DNA from: Scolanthus callimorphus
Taxonomy: Eukaryota > Cnidaria > Anthozoa > Actiniaria > Edwardsiidae
Assembly: GCA_033964015.1 (NCBI GenBank)
Contig: CM066925.1
Coordinates: forward strand, 7,850,435 to 7,914,434
Reading direction: 5' to 3'
Length of the DNA stretch: 64,000 nt
Shown here: piece after piece, positions 22,601-37,900 of the stretch
Position numbering within the stretch: the stretch's first letter is position 1
How the letters are laid out: every line of letters starts with the position of its first letter
Translations under genes and position numbers: made by a program
Notes under the pieces: model-generated
Database searches by the model: none
The model's input: the letters and a program-made list of their open reading frames with translations, nothing else
What the model was told of the DNA's origin: nothing

Positions 22601-25600
22601 ATTCTTCAATAACCTCGGGGTCAATGTCAACAGTCGTGCATGCTGTATGAGCCTCAGGCAAAATGCCAGTAAACCTTACAATCTTCCCGCTGCCTATATT
22701 GCTATCTTTTGTGTGCTGAGAATCAGGACAGGGTTCGTCCGCGTCTTCTTGTTGGTATGGCCTCTGAGTATGGTCTTTCTGCGTGTTGAAGTAGGGTCCG
22801 ATGCTCATATTGCTTTCTATCCTCAGATCAGCTCTGTCCGCAGCAATGTTCTTGTTCTCTGGAGTGTTTTTCTACAGAAAAAAAATTAAATGATTAGGAC
22901 GACCTACTTGGTAAAATATGTCAAAGTTGCCTATCTGGCTATTTCTAATCATGTAACTCAAAGATACTCATAGATACTTTTTATGATGTTGTCAAAAATG
23001 AGCAGCTCCTCTTTGGCTCGTTCTATTTTCCCTTTGTGTAGCTACTCTTACGTGTTCATATCGGTACTGGTGTGTCAAGGCGCCAAGACTTGCCCGACTC
23101 TCGCCTTGCGGGTATCCCGCTTTTACCGACAAAAGCCAGTCCCTATCTTAAGCTATAATAAAACCAATCCATCAATTCCAAATTAATTTCAGGCCTCAGA
23201 CAGATAATGTCAAACCTTTCTGACTGTTTTGAGCAATGTCAATAGGTCCCCATACTCGGCGAACTCCAGGACCAGACTTGGTGGATCTGACCTCGTGCAA
23301 TAACCAATAAAGTTCACGATGTTGGGATGAGATCCCACGTTTGCCATGATAACCATTTCTTTAAGAAACTCTGCTTTCTCGGCTTCACTTGCTCCTTCTA
23401 TGATTTGAGTGACAAAAAGGCAATCAGTGAATTGCTTTGTATTAGAGCAGGACCGTAACCATTTTTGGGTCCTGTCGTCGTTGAAGCGCTTGCAGTATGT
23501 AACAAAATCATACTAAACTTCTTCCGGCTTGTCCAACATAGCTCACTGAGAGTGCTTTGATATTTTTTAATCTTTCTTGTAAAAATTCCTTTATCTCCGG
23601 GTGAATCCTCAAAACCTCACCCACCTTTCTGGTGTGAAGGGCAAGAGTTTCTACTTTTCTCACTCATTGAAGGGTTTTGGAGAGCATCAATATATTCAAA
23701 ACTAATTCAAACAAGAATCGCTCACCATGCAATAAGTTAACTGCCACCTCTCTACCTTCCTTTCCATGAACTTCCCTCTCTCTTGCCGTCTTTTTGAGAT
23801 ACTCTTTCTCGTGTAAAATGGCTTTAAACACAAAACCAAACGCTCCTTGGCCAATGTCATGCTGGTATTTCAGCAAGTCTGGGACTATCTCGTACTCGTC
23901 CTTGCTTGCCCTTGATTTCCTGAAATCGAACTTTCTATAGTCAATCAACTTCTTGGTTGTTTTTTTTCTAATTAAAAGGACAATTGAAACGTTTTAAAAA
24001 ATAATGGCGACGTGAGAGCGTCTATCACTGCTATTATTTGTGGGAAAATTGGACAGACATCGCCCAATTCATCACAAAAGTGTAGCATTCACAGCCATTG
24101 GATGTTCCCCTTTCCCTTTGAAGCGACAGGGAAGTTTCACACTTGAATCTCTCAGGTCTTCAAGGAATAGTATAGATTTAGCATGGCTCTCTTTTATGTT
24201 TCGATAAGAAACTTCGCTTCCATACTTCGCTTCTATTCTCCTTTTCCGTCCTTGTGTGTGTTGTAGTTTTCTGTGTCCTTGATTTTGTTGTGTCACTGCG
24301 TAATTTGTAATAACTAAAACCACCTCGATTAGCTATGCTACCTGTGGGGTGAGTTATTCATGTAAAAATATTTCTACAAAGGAAATAAAATTGAAAATTG
24401 AATTGAATTGAATTGAATTTGCAACGCACCTTTTCCTTTTCTTTACAAGAAAACACACTCCAACTGTTGCAGCGATCAATACAACTGAAACAACTGTCGT
24501 GCCAACGATCACTGGAAAAAAAAAATTGCGTCGAAAAGCAAAGTAATGCCATCTTTGTCAAAAATTCATTTGGAATTTCATCTGCTTATTTGAAGCTATG
24601 TAAAATATATATTATGATAAAGTGTAGAAAACACATATTATATCTTTAAATTGCTCAATAAATGATTTTGAAGCTTATTCTTCACCTCAACTATAGAATC
24701 TTCATTTCTTTCATTTCATTAAACTTAAACACGGATTTTTTTTTAGCGATTTCCCTTTTCGCCAATCTTTTCGAATACATAATCAATATTTTACAAAGAA
24801 ACGAAAGCCAGGGTCGTGGGGCTCGATTCCCTGATCATTTTTCTCTCCTTTCAACGAAAATACTCTATTCTGTGTGTGAGTCCGTCGCAATTTCTCTCGA
24901 ACTAGCATTGCCTGAAGAAATACTTTAAAGCCACCATTAGCATCTCGTCATAACTATTCATTTTATTGCTCACATTCACCATTCCTGCAATGCTACAAAA
25001 TAGCTCGAGTACTCAACAATTACCTGGGTCAACGCCCATGACTTCCTTGGAGTCTGAAACAATATAGATTTTTCAAATGTGCGGGTTTCAAGACGAACAG
25101 ATGAAAATGGAGATGGGAAGGGAGAGTTAACGGATCAAAAGGCGGAAACAAAAAGGGAGGGTAAAGTGGTCTAGCAGGTGTAAAGCTAAGAAAAGAGCAG
25201 CGAAAGGGTAAGGGAGGGAACGGTCTGAGTGGGGGTAATAGCAACCTCGAATTGGGGAAGGGACCTAACTGACCAACAGAAGGAAAAGGGAGAAAGAGGC
25301 AAACAGGAATCTGGGAATTAATAGGAATTTTATGTCAGATCGACGGATTTCTAAAATCAGTTGTATGCCTTACCAGTTAAGAAAGGTATTGGGTCACTCC
25401 ACACCCCTTCACCGACTCTCGTTCGCCCGGCAACCATCGCCGAATATCTCGTGCTCGCGTCTAACCTACTAAGTAAGGCATTTGTCCACGAGACATGTTC
25501 AAACTCCCAGGAAGTGTCACGTTGTCCTCTATACTTGACTGTGTAACCCAGCAGGACACCGTTGATGCCAGATTCAGGGAGTGGGTCCCATTTCAAATGT

Positions 25601-25942
25601 GCTGTTGTTTGAGTGTAATTACTGACACGGAGATTTTTGGCTTGACGTTCGGGGCTGAAATGTACGTAAAATATTTTCTAGAGAGGGAAATGTATCAGAG
25701 GGAATAAATACAACTTCAGAAAAAGACGTGGAGAAGACGCTAAAGCTGGGGCTTGTAGAGTTTCCACTAGTTTATTGCATGTTTGCAGGGAAGCACGGTT
25801 GGTCCAGCGTTACGGCGTTGGATCTCTCACCGCTGTGATCCGGGTTCGACTCCTGGCCGGGACAGAGGAAATTTTCTTTCTGTTCGGGTCTCGGTCGAAA
25901 CTGGTTCATATTGTGAGTTGAACTTTGTTCTACTGTGTTTCA

Positions 25943-25974
<32 letters not shown>

Positions 25975-28900
25975 CGTCTCGCCTTTCTACCCTACCCAGT
26001 TCCAGGGGGGACGTTAAAGAACCACTGGGGACGTAACAAACCCTCTGGCAGTGACCACCCTCAGTGTCTGTGCTTAAGACCGCTTGGCTGCCAGTGGCGC
26101 CGTTGAGACCCAACGCAATTCAGCTTACGAGCTGCGAGTTTGGGGAGTCGGTCGCACATACGTTTTTTTTTTTTTTTTTTACGGTAATTTACAGCGAAGA
26201 ACTACAGTGACGCGCGGTAATTATCAATATCACTACGTCATTTCATGACAAAAGATATACCTATTAGCATCAAAAGGTCATGAAATGTTCAAGAATAATT
26301 AGCAACAAACGTATACTTTCGATAATATTTTTAGTATATATTTGTATATATAAGGCAAAATGGTCGAAAAGCTCAATTCATGCAACTTTATTTAGGAAGA
26401 AAGCAAGCAAAAACAAGGAAGATCACGGTAGAACAAAGGTTATGAACAAGAAGAGAAGTTAAGAAGCACCATTTTTATGAAAAAACTTGTTTAGGTGGAG
26501 CCAGTTAACATAGACTTTTTATTAGTTTGTAGGAATTCAAAAATACGTTGACTTTTTTATAGAATTCGGGAAACTACAGACGTATCAGGACACTGGGCCT
26601 CGGTGTATAACCTGAATAAGAATATTATATGAAAAAAGGTTATATAATATGAAATATCCATCCCTTGGTACATACTTCCCTCCTTTGTCCTCACAGTGAT
26701 GCTAGACGCGGGTCCATCTCCTTTACCAGAAAATGCTCTTACCTATCAAGAAATAAAATACAGCTAAATGCAGATGAGGAGCAGCAAAACAACTGTCAAA
26801 ACGTTCACCATACGCAGACTTTGAGGAAAATAATATTTATCGGATTTACCACAAACGTTTTATCCTTAATCTGACAAATTATTCTAGCCGTGAAGTGATG
26901 AATGGTCTTCTCTCTTTTAGTCAAATTTTATTACATATTACATACAATTTATATCATTTTTTATGTAAATGATAGATCACACGGCTATTATGAAAACCAG
27001 CTATGCTGATGAAACTACCGTGTTAAAATAAAAGATCTATCCTATCCTATATCCGTCTTTCTTGACTGCTTTTTGCCAGAAATGGAACATTGGGAAATTT
27101 GACCGTAGTGATGAATAAATAATTCCACTTCTACAAGAATACTAAAAGGCGGTAAACAATAATAAAACAGTCCTAAGAAAAAGAACGCTTAAAAACAGCA
27201 ATGTCTTAAACGAGAAGTTCCGAAAAATATTGTCATCATATTTGACATATTCTGCCACCTAGGGTGAAATTCCCAACATTTTCCCAGTCAGTCAGCAGCA
27301 AACGTAGGCGAGGGGCGGGTTTTCGGAGGAACAGAAGATATGCGGAACTAGTCGGAGAAGTATGAGTTTGGTGCATTACCTTGATTGTGTAGTTCGTGTA
27401 AGGCTTCAAGTTTTCAAGGGTGGTCTCGGTTTGACTTACAGACTGCGGTGGCATGGCGTCTGTTCTTGGTTCGTCTGTTCTTGGTGTATTCTTTGGACGA
27501 ACATACGGTAACCTTTATCTACTCCCCGCCACTGTTTGATAGTAAGCGGATCCCAGGCGATACGAATGGTTGAGGATGTGACGTTGAGAAGCCTTAGTCT
27601 GTTTGGTGAAGAGACTGGGGCTTTATAAATAAATAAACAGTAAATGAGATTGATTTAATTTGAATCTTCACTAAAACATAATAAGACTCACGGTAGTAGA
27701 CTGATCAACAAGGCAGTCAGCCATAGTGCTTTTCCAAATGGTGGTTCCACATCATTCAGCACAAGAGCTGCCACGTATTCTGATTCCCTTGCTTACCGGC
27801 TGGAAGCCGAGGTTTTTCCGCATATACACCTTAGAAAATGGACTAGATACTTCTCTATTATTCTCGTACAAAGATCTTTCCGACCTTGCTCGTCACTAAA
27901 ACATAATAAGACTCACGGTAGTAGACTGATCAACAAGGGAGTCAGCCATAAGTGCTTTTCCAAATGGTGCTTCCACGTCATTCAGCACAAGAGCTGCCAC
28001 ATATACTGATTCCCTTGCTTACCGATTGGAAGCCGAGGTTTTTCCGCACATACACCTTAGCAAATGGGCTAGGTACTTCTCTATTCTCGTACAAAGATCT
28101 TTCCGGCCGGCCCGTCAGCTCTTAAGAGAGTCTTAAGAGTGTCAACAGCTATTTGAGGGCCTAAAACGGCTGAAATAGCGCACGTACCCACCTTTGTTTT
28201 CTACGCCCTACAAGTAATTGTGAAGCAAACAACTCTTATCTTCTTAGACGCATGCATCAGTGGTTGTTACAAGAGCCTACCCCGCGAGGTGAGGTACGAA
28301 AATGTTTTTTTTTCTTCGGATAAGCTGATTATCGATCTTTTGTCATACCATGCCGGGGTATGGATGAGACGTTGTCGTTGTCATGAAGACAGCACGAGCC
28401 TTTACAGCAGAATTACCCCATTTAAAAAAATCCTTCAAACAGGAATACGGTCATTTATGGTTTCAAACCCGTTACTCTGTTTTCTGTCTTACTTAAGATA
28501 CGCCAGGAAATAAACATCTGAAATTTAAAATGAGGCCATTTCGCCGTCACGAAGTCCCTTCATCCTTTTGATGTCTGTAACATGACAATATTTTTTCGCG
28601 TTTCTTGCGCATGCTGTGAGTCCAGTGACAAAGGAATTACATAACTCTGCTGATCTGAGAGACCTATCTGAAATCCGTTCTGTGGTTATACGTACTGTCT
28701 TCCTCTGTTGGTGCAGTATACCACTTGCTCCAAGGACCGTCTCCTGCTGACGTAGATGCTCGTATAGAGAGCGAGTAGTTTGTATAAGCTGTCAGTTGTG
28801 AGAAGGTTTGATTTGTGATCGAGCCATTTACGGAGGCGTTCAATACCTATAAACAACTTGAAGTTTTAATAGGAAAGAACGACTCTGTGTAGAAGGTGGA

Positions 28901-31900
28901 AACTTGCTACTTACCTCTTTGCTTTCGAAAGCACTTTCCTTAAAATGGAGATTGTACTTGTGGACTTCGCCGTTAGTAGTATGTGGTGACAAGGGCATCC
29001 ACTTTGCGAACAGAGTATTAGGACCCATACTTCTGAAGTTAGTCAGATCCGGTGCGCGAGCTGGAACTAGAAAAAGAAGCAGCGAAACGTTATCTGCTTT
29101 AATTGTGAACAGCTCGTTTTGATTGACGTCATTTATGAACAATAGGAACGTGACTATGCTTTAGATAGCCATTTATCCAGGTATAATTTTCCAGGTTTTA
29201 TCTCTATGGAAGCGTCTTTTGTCTTATATCCCACTCACTGCGGGCTTAGAGAGTCTATAAATTGGCCCTTGAACAGCGCATACATATGGTTCATCCTACT
29301 ATACTTATGTGAATCCTCGTTCTATGGGACATTGGGAGAGATTTATACGGAACACATTATAATGAACCATATATGATTTAAAAACCGGCGCGATCAAGTC
29401 GTCTTGGCTCAGATTTTGTTCTGCCGTTAGGTATACATGAAATGATTAGGGCGCTACCTACACTGACAGCGTGTTGATCACGTGAAATTACGTTTTACGA
29501 ACTCGTAATCATGACAAAGCCTTTAAAATTTCATTAGGGAATATCGACATTGTGTTGATTTGGAAGTTAACAATTGTTGGTAATAGTTTTTGGATATCAA
29601 AAGTTTAACCAAAAGCTCGTTAGTTCGTTAGCAACACTGGTATATTGCGTGTCCTGTTCATTTCAAAGCAGGGACAATATTTAGTCGCACGCTGCGTACC
29701 ACTTGCAACAATGGCCAGAGGCGTTTCTCGGTGTAAACTGTGTTCATAATTACCTCCTTCTTTTGTTGTGACCAATTTGCCTGGGGACGCCTTCCCCGGT
29801 CCTACGGTGACAGCTGCTACGCTTACATTGTACTTCGTGTGAGGTCTCAGTCCATGCAGAACCTTTATCATTGTACTGTTGTTAGCTATTGCAGTTTCAT
29901 TTCTCCATGCGTCCAAAGGCATTGATACATTCTCAGTGATGTAGATTAGGTAGTACCTCAGAACGCCATTAAGAAATTCCTGGGGAATTTCCGTCCATTC
30001 TACTTGTACTTCAGTTGCGGTGAGAGCTGTGATACTTATGTTAGACGGGTAAGTATAGGGTACTGTGAAGCAACAAAAAGTGTTAAATGGGAAAAAGATC
30101 CAAGGTGTCCTTTAACTCCTTTGCCAAAATAGCCGGCATTGCAGCTGTGCTTTAAGCCCTGGCTAAACTAGGACACATGTAGCGCACAACATTGTAGCCG
30201 GACACATGTTTCCTCTATGTTTCGCAGTTTAGCCACGCGAGAAACATTGTCGCGCGCGACAAATTTTGTAGCCGGGACACAAAGAAATGTTTCTTTGCCA
30301 GTCAAGAAACATTTGATGTGTCCGAGACACACGCGTGCGATGTTTCCTAGTTTAGCCACTCGGGGAAACATGCAGGACACAAATGTTGCGCGCTACATGT
30401 GACAATTATTCATCTTATAATTTTTTTTTTCTTTTTCGTAAGTTCTAGGACCTCAGTATTCAAAGGAGCCCATTGTATCATAATATATAAATCAGGGGCG
30501 TAGCCAGCACTTATGAGAGGGGGGGGTTCCAAAATTCAAAAAATAAAAAACTCCACATAGATCTCGGGGAAAAACTAGCGTTTGAAGAAATTTGCTACAT
30601 TTTATAGGAGCTTTTATTTGTTGTCTATTAAATATTTACAATTTTAGTAGTAAGTCGGCCCAGAACAGAGGCGAGGGGGGGTTCCGCTGCGGGAGAGGGG
30701 GGTTCCGGAACCCCTGGAACCCCCCCCCCCCCCCTGGCTACGCCCCTGTAAATGTGCCACTTTTACTGTACGTATGTTCAATATTCAAGACGGCTTTCTT
30801 TTTTTTTACTTATTAGTTTTTGGTGCGACCTGAAAAACTAAACAGACTTTGACCGCATTATCGCGAGCTAGATTTGAAACACCTACAGTGAAATTTTTCA
30901 ACAGCTGACTTTGACAAGGCAATTTGCAAAACTTGGGAAAATATTTGTGCCTGTGCTTACTGAACCAAGGACCTCCTTACTTGACATTACTTGGTTTATT
31001 TGCAGAGACGACCGTGGCTACGGTTGGCTTTTCGCACCTACCTCCTTCTTTTGTTTGGAAGTCAAAAATACATCGGCTTGTCGGCCCTTCCCCTATGTGG
31101 TTGACGACAGTCATTTGCATGGAATAGTTAGTATAGAGCTTCAAGGTCGGTGCGTTGCCTTGGTAACAGTCACTGTAGTTTTTACTATTGTAATTGAAAT
31201 ACTCTGTGAAGTTGTATGTTATTATTTGTAAACTTGAATTTCCTGTTTTTGTTTCCCAAATGTAAAGTTTGAACTCTTGTAATTCACCATAAACGGCATC
31301 TATGTCGATGCACCAGCTAAAAAACGATCTTCTCGACGTTTGGTGTATCATATGAGCGAAGGTTACTGCTCCGGGCACTGAAATACAACAAAACAATTAA
31401 AATATGTTACAACCATGTATGTAATCTAGCAATCTGATTGGCGAATTTGCTGTGGTAAATTATTTTTGTTCCCAGGTTGCTTCGCGCGCTTCACGCTGAA
31501 GGCACATTTTGTAAAATTCATTTTTTTCTGGCACTAGTGCGCATGCGTGGGATTTCATATAAATTCGATGACTTGAACCCAGCATATTCGAACCCCAATT
31601 CCATCGAAAGCTGCGGATCATGTAGAAGCTATCGGAAGGCGCCTCAGTGAAAACAATGGAAACAAAAGAATAGAACGAGAACACAATAGAACAATGAGGT
31701 GCATCAAGACAATAGCGTTAGATCTTACGAGCAGCTGCTTCATAACTGAATGACGTATCACATTTCAAAACCGTTAATATTCTTGTGCAAGATAACATTT
31801 TCTCGTCCTCCACGGGAAATGAGGAGATGGATGTAGAAGTCGTTGTAGAGAACCTGTTTACCATCCATGTTATTCCCTATTACAATTTGCTCTGTTGAAG

Positions 31901-34900
31901 AAAAGGGTACGGCATTCCAGTGCGGATATAAGGGCTGTGCAATAAGCAAATCTGTATTTTTAAAGAATGCTCTCAGACTTGATAGTCACTTTTTAACGCC
32001 CCCATTGTTATAGATACGGCGACTTGAGCTGCACCACGAAAACAATTTTGACCTACCATCTTCTTTAGTTCGCTCAGACGTTATTCCAAGAAGTTCGGCT
32101 CTCTTAGCAGAAACTGCTCTGACTTCGATCTGGTACTTCATATATGCTGTGAGGTTTCGAATACTGTAAGATGCCTTGAAGCTATTAGACATTGAGAGAT
32201 CCTCATTTGTCACATTTATAAACCGTATATTGTTTTCACCCTTAAGGGAATAAATTAGCTTAATTATGAACGTGCTTGACAAGTTTGTCTTCTTCCAGGT
32301 AATTCTGATAGAATGCGGTCCTAATACCTCTGCCTTGACATTTGATCGAGCACCTACGCCTGTGAAAAGAGAAAAAAAAAACAGCCTCCACCATTTGATC
32401 ACAGTACGGCAGCCTTATCAAGAAATTCATTCGATTGAGCAATATTTGTCCTTGGATTTGGAAAGGGGAAAATAAATGAATGCTACACACCACAAATGGC
32501 CACCTAAATACATAATTTTCTTTAAGAAATCGCTGTTCTTTGGTTGCGTTTTAAAGTTTTGAACGCAGCCTAAATAAAGAAAATTATGTATTCAGTTGGC
32601 CATTTCTTGGTCTCGTTTGAGCCGATTTGCCTCATTTTTTGCATCCGATTTTCTTTCCCCTTTGTCATGCAATATTAGTGGAATAAAATTGGAAATTCAC
32701 GATTTTTCAAATTTATGACGTCACACTTGAGTACTCTATTGTGAGTAGTATAGTAGGACCCAAATTAGCCCAATTTTTGGTGGTGAGCACGGTGGTGAGC
32801 ATGCTGGTGAGGAGGATGACGTCACAGATAAGGATGGTGGTGAGCATGAGAAGGGTGAGCCTGTTAGTCTGTGATGACGACGAGGAGGACGACGTCATCC
32901 TGTCCAGAATGTCACCAATTTAACAGTATCCGCTGCAAATCTGAACTCCATTCAATTGATGCTCAATCAAGATCTGAGTAACATAAAGCGCTGGTTGTTG
33001 ACAAACAAGCTTAGCCTCAATGTAGTCATGACGGAATAAAGGATCCAAGCAAAGACTTACTAACACCATACCCAATATTAATATTAATGGCAATGCAATC
33101 GAAAGAGTCAAATCCGCTAAATCACTAGCTGTCATTATTTGACGAGAATCTTAGTTGGGAAGAGCACATTAATATTATTTCTAAGAAAATCGCTTCGGGA
33201 ATTGGGGCGCTAAAACGAGTTCGTTCCATTAACGACATTAGAAATGTTCTAGAAGACAATCATTCAGCCACACTTTGATTACTGTTCTCCCGTTAACAAA
33301 TAAAACACAGTTCCCGTGACTGCACAGGCTTATGCAAACCGAGATGTGGTTGGGAGAATTCGAGAGTAGATCAGTGGAAACACGAGCCGCAGGCGAGTGT
33401 TTGCACCTGCTCGAGAATTCTCCAAACCACATCGAGGTTTGCATAAGCATGTGCAGTCACGGGAACTGTGTTTTATTTGTTTTATAAAATAATTATCTAC
33501 AAAAATAAAATGCGCGTGGAATATAGATAGTAAGTTTTTGAAGCGGATGAGACTCTAAATTCTCCATACAGATGAAAAGGCTGCATCAGCCAATCAGAGC
33601 GCTCCTTCTATCGCATGATTTGTCAATCTCTGATCTCTAATCGGCCTGCAAGTTTTCTGAGATGGCGGCAAACGAAGTGGTTTTAAAATGACATTCGTGG
33701 CTTAAAATGGAGCCTATCTTCCATTAAAAATACAAAATAATTATGACAGAAGGCGAACAGAAGACTTTAGTACAGAAGCCGTTGCTTTACATATGTGTGT
33801 TGGCCGAGTTTCTTCGTCTATGAAGCCGAAACAAAATCTCTCCCGAGCAACAACTTTTTGCAGATTTGGCAGCGGAACTATGATGTTGATGCTTTAGCAG
33901 CGAAGAGCGAATTTGAACGCTTTATTTACGGCACACATGGCAAATAAGAAAGGAATCCACCTATTTGCACCTTCTGGGCTTGTCAAACATTTAATACTCG
34001 AGGATCCAGAGGCAGAATTAGTTAAGATTTACAAAACGAGACTGCCGAACTGACTTGTGACTGTCGAACTGTGTGCCGAACTCAGCTCAGGTAAAGAAGC
34101 GAAAACAATGTTATTTTACGATCTCATGCTTTATGTGAATTCAATGTGCTTTGTCAAATGTCTATCCAAGTAATATTATATTCTCAATAAAGGTTTTTGC
34201 CTAAAACATGTTACTTTTTTCTATCACTCACGTGTTACGTCACAACCATGTTTGCACAGGGAAATGCAAACATGGCTCTAAGCCAATCAGAGCGCGCGTA
34301 CTATCTAAATTATTTTATAATTTGGGATAATTGTAGCAAGACTCGATCGAGTAAATTGCAAAAACTACAAAATAGGGCTGCCCGTATTTTTACGTTTTCC
34401 ACGTATGACAGCTCTGAAGTGCTGGGGAAGCTAAACTGGAAAAGAATTGCAAAAAGACAGATGGAGACGAAGTGCATTTTGATGTTCAAAATATTGAACG
34501 GGCTAATGCCCGATTATTTGACAGCTCTGTTCGTTGATCGCTCCCGCGATGTTATCAATTTTACTGCTAGGGATTCAACTAATAAATTGGCGCTACCAAC
34601 ACCCCGTACAAACTTTTTAAAGCGAAGCCTTAGATACACAGGAGCTTCGCTGTGGAATAGCTTAGGGTCCGAATTGCGACAAGGTGAGTCCCTAAAATAA
34701 TTTAAATCGACACTGTTCCGAGAAGCAAAGTGACTCGAGTCATACAATTATAATGTGCACTCATCGTTTATTATTTGTAAATTTATTATTATGTACATAT
34801 TATTGAACGGTTTTTATGAAAAACAGCTGTATATAGTCTGATAGAAATCCGTGGGTAAATAAAGTTATATGTATGTATGTAACCGGGAATCACAAAACAC

Positions 34901-37900
34901 CGAGTTTGGAATCGAGTCTGAGTTGGAGTTGGATACCGAGTTGGAATTCGAGTTGGAATTCGAGTTGGAATCCCAGTCAGAATCCGAGTTCGGTCTGTCA
35001 TGCTGGCCGACAATTTGATTTATCCACTCATTTGACAAAAGATAGGGCTTGAAGTGTAGATTTTTTTATTCCTTGCCCTCGCCGTGAGCCGAGGCGCAAG
35101 GAACAACTCAAAGCGCATTTTGAACTTTAAATCCAGAAGGATTGCTGAGTTCGTAAATCGTATAAATCGGATTTATATTGGCAGTCTAATAAGAGCACAT
35201 TGATATTACCTCACTTTCATGGTCATTTTTTGGCTCTAACCTTGTACTGCAATTTTCGCTCGTACAATTGTCTTCAAACTTGAATGACAAAAAAACGAAG
35301 GTTGAATGACCCCAAATCCGAAATTTCAGAAAAAACTCCTGAAGATTTTTCGCACAGGAGGGACTTTTTTAAAAATACCACTGTTAGAATATCGGCTCGC
35401 AATAAGCAAATGCGGCCCTTAAAAATAAAGTCAAACAAATAGTTAAAAGCACCATTAGTCGAGGATATCCAGAGCTCAGAAATATCAGACCATTTTTGAC
35501 GCGACGCGAGCGAGTTAAAAAATGTTTGAAATACGCGTTTCATTTTGTGGGAGTCACCTTAAGCGAGTTTGATCACCAACTCGGGTCCAAAAGGCGAGTT
35601 ATTGAAAAAAATTCAACACTATATTTATAGGAAATGAATTGCTATACAGTAGAACCCCGATTTTACGATCTTCGATCTAACGTTATCCACGATTTTACGA
35701 TATCATTTCTGGGTCCCGGCAAAAAATAAAAAGGATGTTACTAAAACGGGGAGCGGGGACCCGGGGAGCGGGGATCCGGGGAACGGGGACCCGCGGTCTG
35801 GATACGAGTTTCGATGGATTTTTCGCGAGAACCAATACGTCCTTACTGCATAGATGTGCAAAAATGAAAATAACAGAGAATTGTTTCTTTGATGTGAGAA
35901 AAAGAGAACCGTTATTACGTTGGGGATATTTTCATCGGCATGTTTTCCTTCTTCTTGTTAAAAGAAAAGCTTGCAAAGAATATTATGGAAACCCAAGAAT
36001 TATGTTGATGAGAAAAGGTATATTGATGTATAGGAGGATGGAAATAACGTGACTTCGCACTACTTCGTCTTAACATATGAACACAAAATGTGCTAGGGGG
36101 TGTTAACAAGACCGCACTCTCCTCGTTCAACTGCCAGACGAGCCAGACAGTCAAGTACTATCAGCCATCCTCTGATTTCCTGGATATAGAAACATGAGTT
36201 CTCAAATAACCTTGAGTGGGACACTCATGAACAAAGAAGAGTAAAACTTTTCGAAAAGCAGCTGTGGCCTCTATGTTTTGTGTCATTAACCTCTCTCCAG
36301 TGAGACTGAAATCAATCATCACAAATTCAGTGCCCCTGACTGCATTTAAAATGGTCTTTTAGCACGAAAACCGGTAAAACGGCTTGCATTTCTTCGAAAG
36401 GAATTTTCAATCGCGAACGGCCGCCATGTTTTTATAATGCAAAATGGGCAAAACCGCTGAAAACTCGTCTCCAGACCGCGGGTCCCCGTTCCCCGGATCC
36501 GCGCTCCCCGGGTCCCCGTTTCCCGTTTTAGTAACATCCAAATAAAAATCAGATAAAACACAACGCCGATCTAATGGGATGTTACTCAAACGGGGAACGG
36601 GGACCCGGGGAGCAGGGATCCGGGGAGCGGGGACCCGCGGTCTGGGGACGAGTTTCCAGCGGTTTTGCCCATTTTGCATAATATAAACATGGCGGCCGTT
36701 TGCGAGTGGAAATTCCTTTCGAAGAAGTGCCAGCCGTTTTACCGGTTTTCGTGCTAAAAATACCATTTTAAATGCAGTCAAAGTCAAGCAGATGAATTTG
36801 TGATGATGTGTGCGACGGATTTCAGTCGCACTGGAGAGAGGTTAATGACACAAACATGAGAGGCCACAGCTGCTTTTCTAAAAGTTTTACTCTTCTTTGT
36901 TCATGAGTGCCCCACTCATGGTTATTTGAGAACCAAGAGAAAATGATATATATCATTTTCTCTTGTGCGAACTCATGTTTCTGTATCCAGGAAATCAGGC
37001 TTGTGTTGCTTTGACTGTCTGGCATGTTAAGATGAAGTAGTGCGAAGCGTGTAATTTACACCCTACTATACATCATAGACCATCATACCAGTATACCTTT
37101 TCTCATCAACATAATTCCTGGGTTTCAATAATTTTCTTTGAAGACTTTTGCTTTAACAACAACAATGAAAACATGCCGATGAAAAGATCCCACTTGTCAA
37201 CTACTAGGCTGAGACAACTTGCTCTTGCAAACGTTATAAAGGTTTTCCTTTTCTCACATCAGAGAAACAATTGTCTGTTATTTTCACTTTTCTCGAATAA
37301 GTGTGGTTTTCCACGAAAAATCCATCGAAACTCGTCCCCAGACCCGTTCCCCGGGTCCCCGCTCCCCGTTTTAGTAACATCCGATCTAATGATACTCGGT
37401 CCAACGATATTCTCGATTTTACGATGGTAATCTTGGGACCCAAGCGTCAATGTGTTCCAGCTACAACAATATAGAAAATATGAAGTAGAACAGAAAGTTT
37501 AGCAATCATACGATTTCCAAACCAATGTCATATGAGTGGTATCCTCGTCTTGCAATAAATACCTTTATAAAGTGAAACTCGCAGCATTACAATGACTAAT
37601 GCAATACAGTCAGCCTTTTTTCATAGATTTAATAGTAATCCATGGCCAAGCGTAAATTTGTTCCTGTAATATGATTTTACGCATATTATGCAAAAAACAT
37701 CTATTTTGTTTGAGGAATAGTGAATTTTGATTTTTGTTTCCAACTCGGTATCCAACTCGGATTCCAACTCGGTATCCAACTCGGTATCCAACTCGGTATC
37801 CAACTCTAACTCGAACTCGATTCCGAACTCGGGGTTTCTGTTCTCCCTATGTAACCAGGCTCAACTGCTCACACGCTGTCATTCTATTGTCTCCAAATGC

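Noticed and set aside
22203..22889. 228-codon plus-strand frame
   Set aside because: Exact antisense shadow of the kinase-insert exon; its hydrophobic IVIVT repeats mirror the acidic simple sequence.
25791..25862. tRNA gene
   Set aside because: Boxes A and B are present but it continues into a SINE body and the cloverleaf stems do not pair well.
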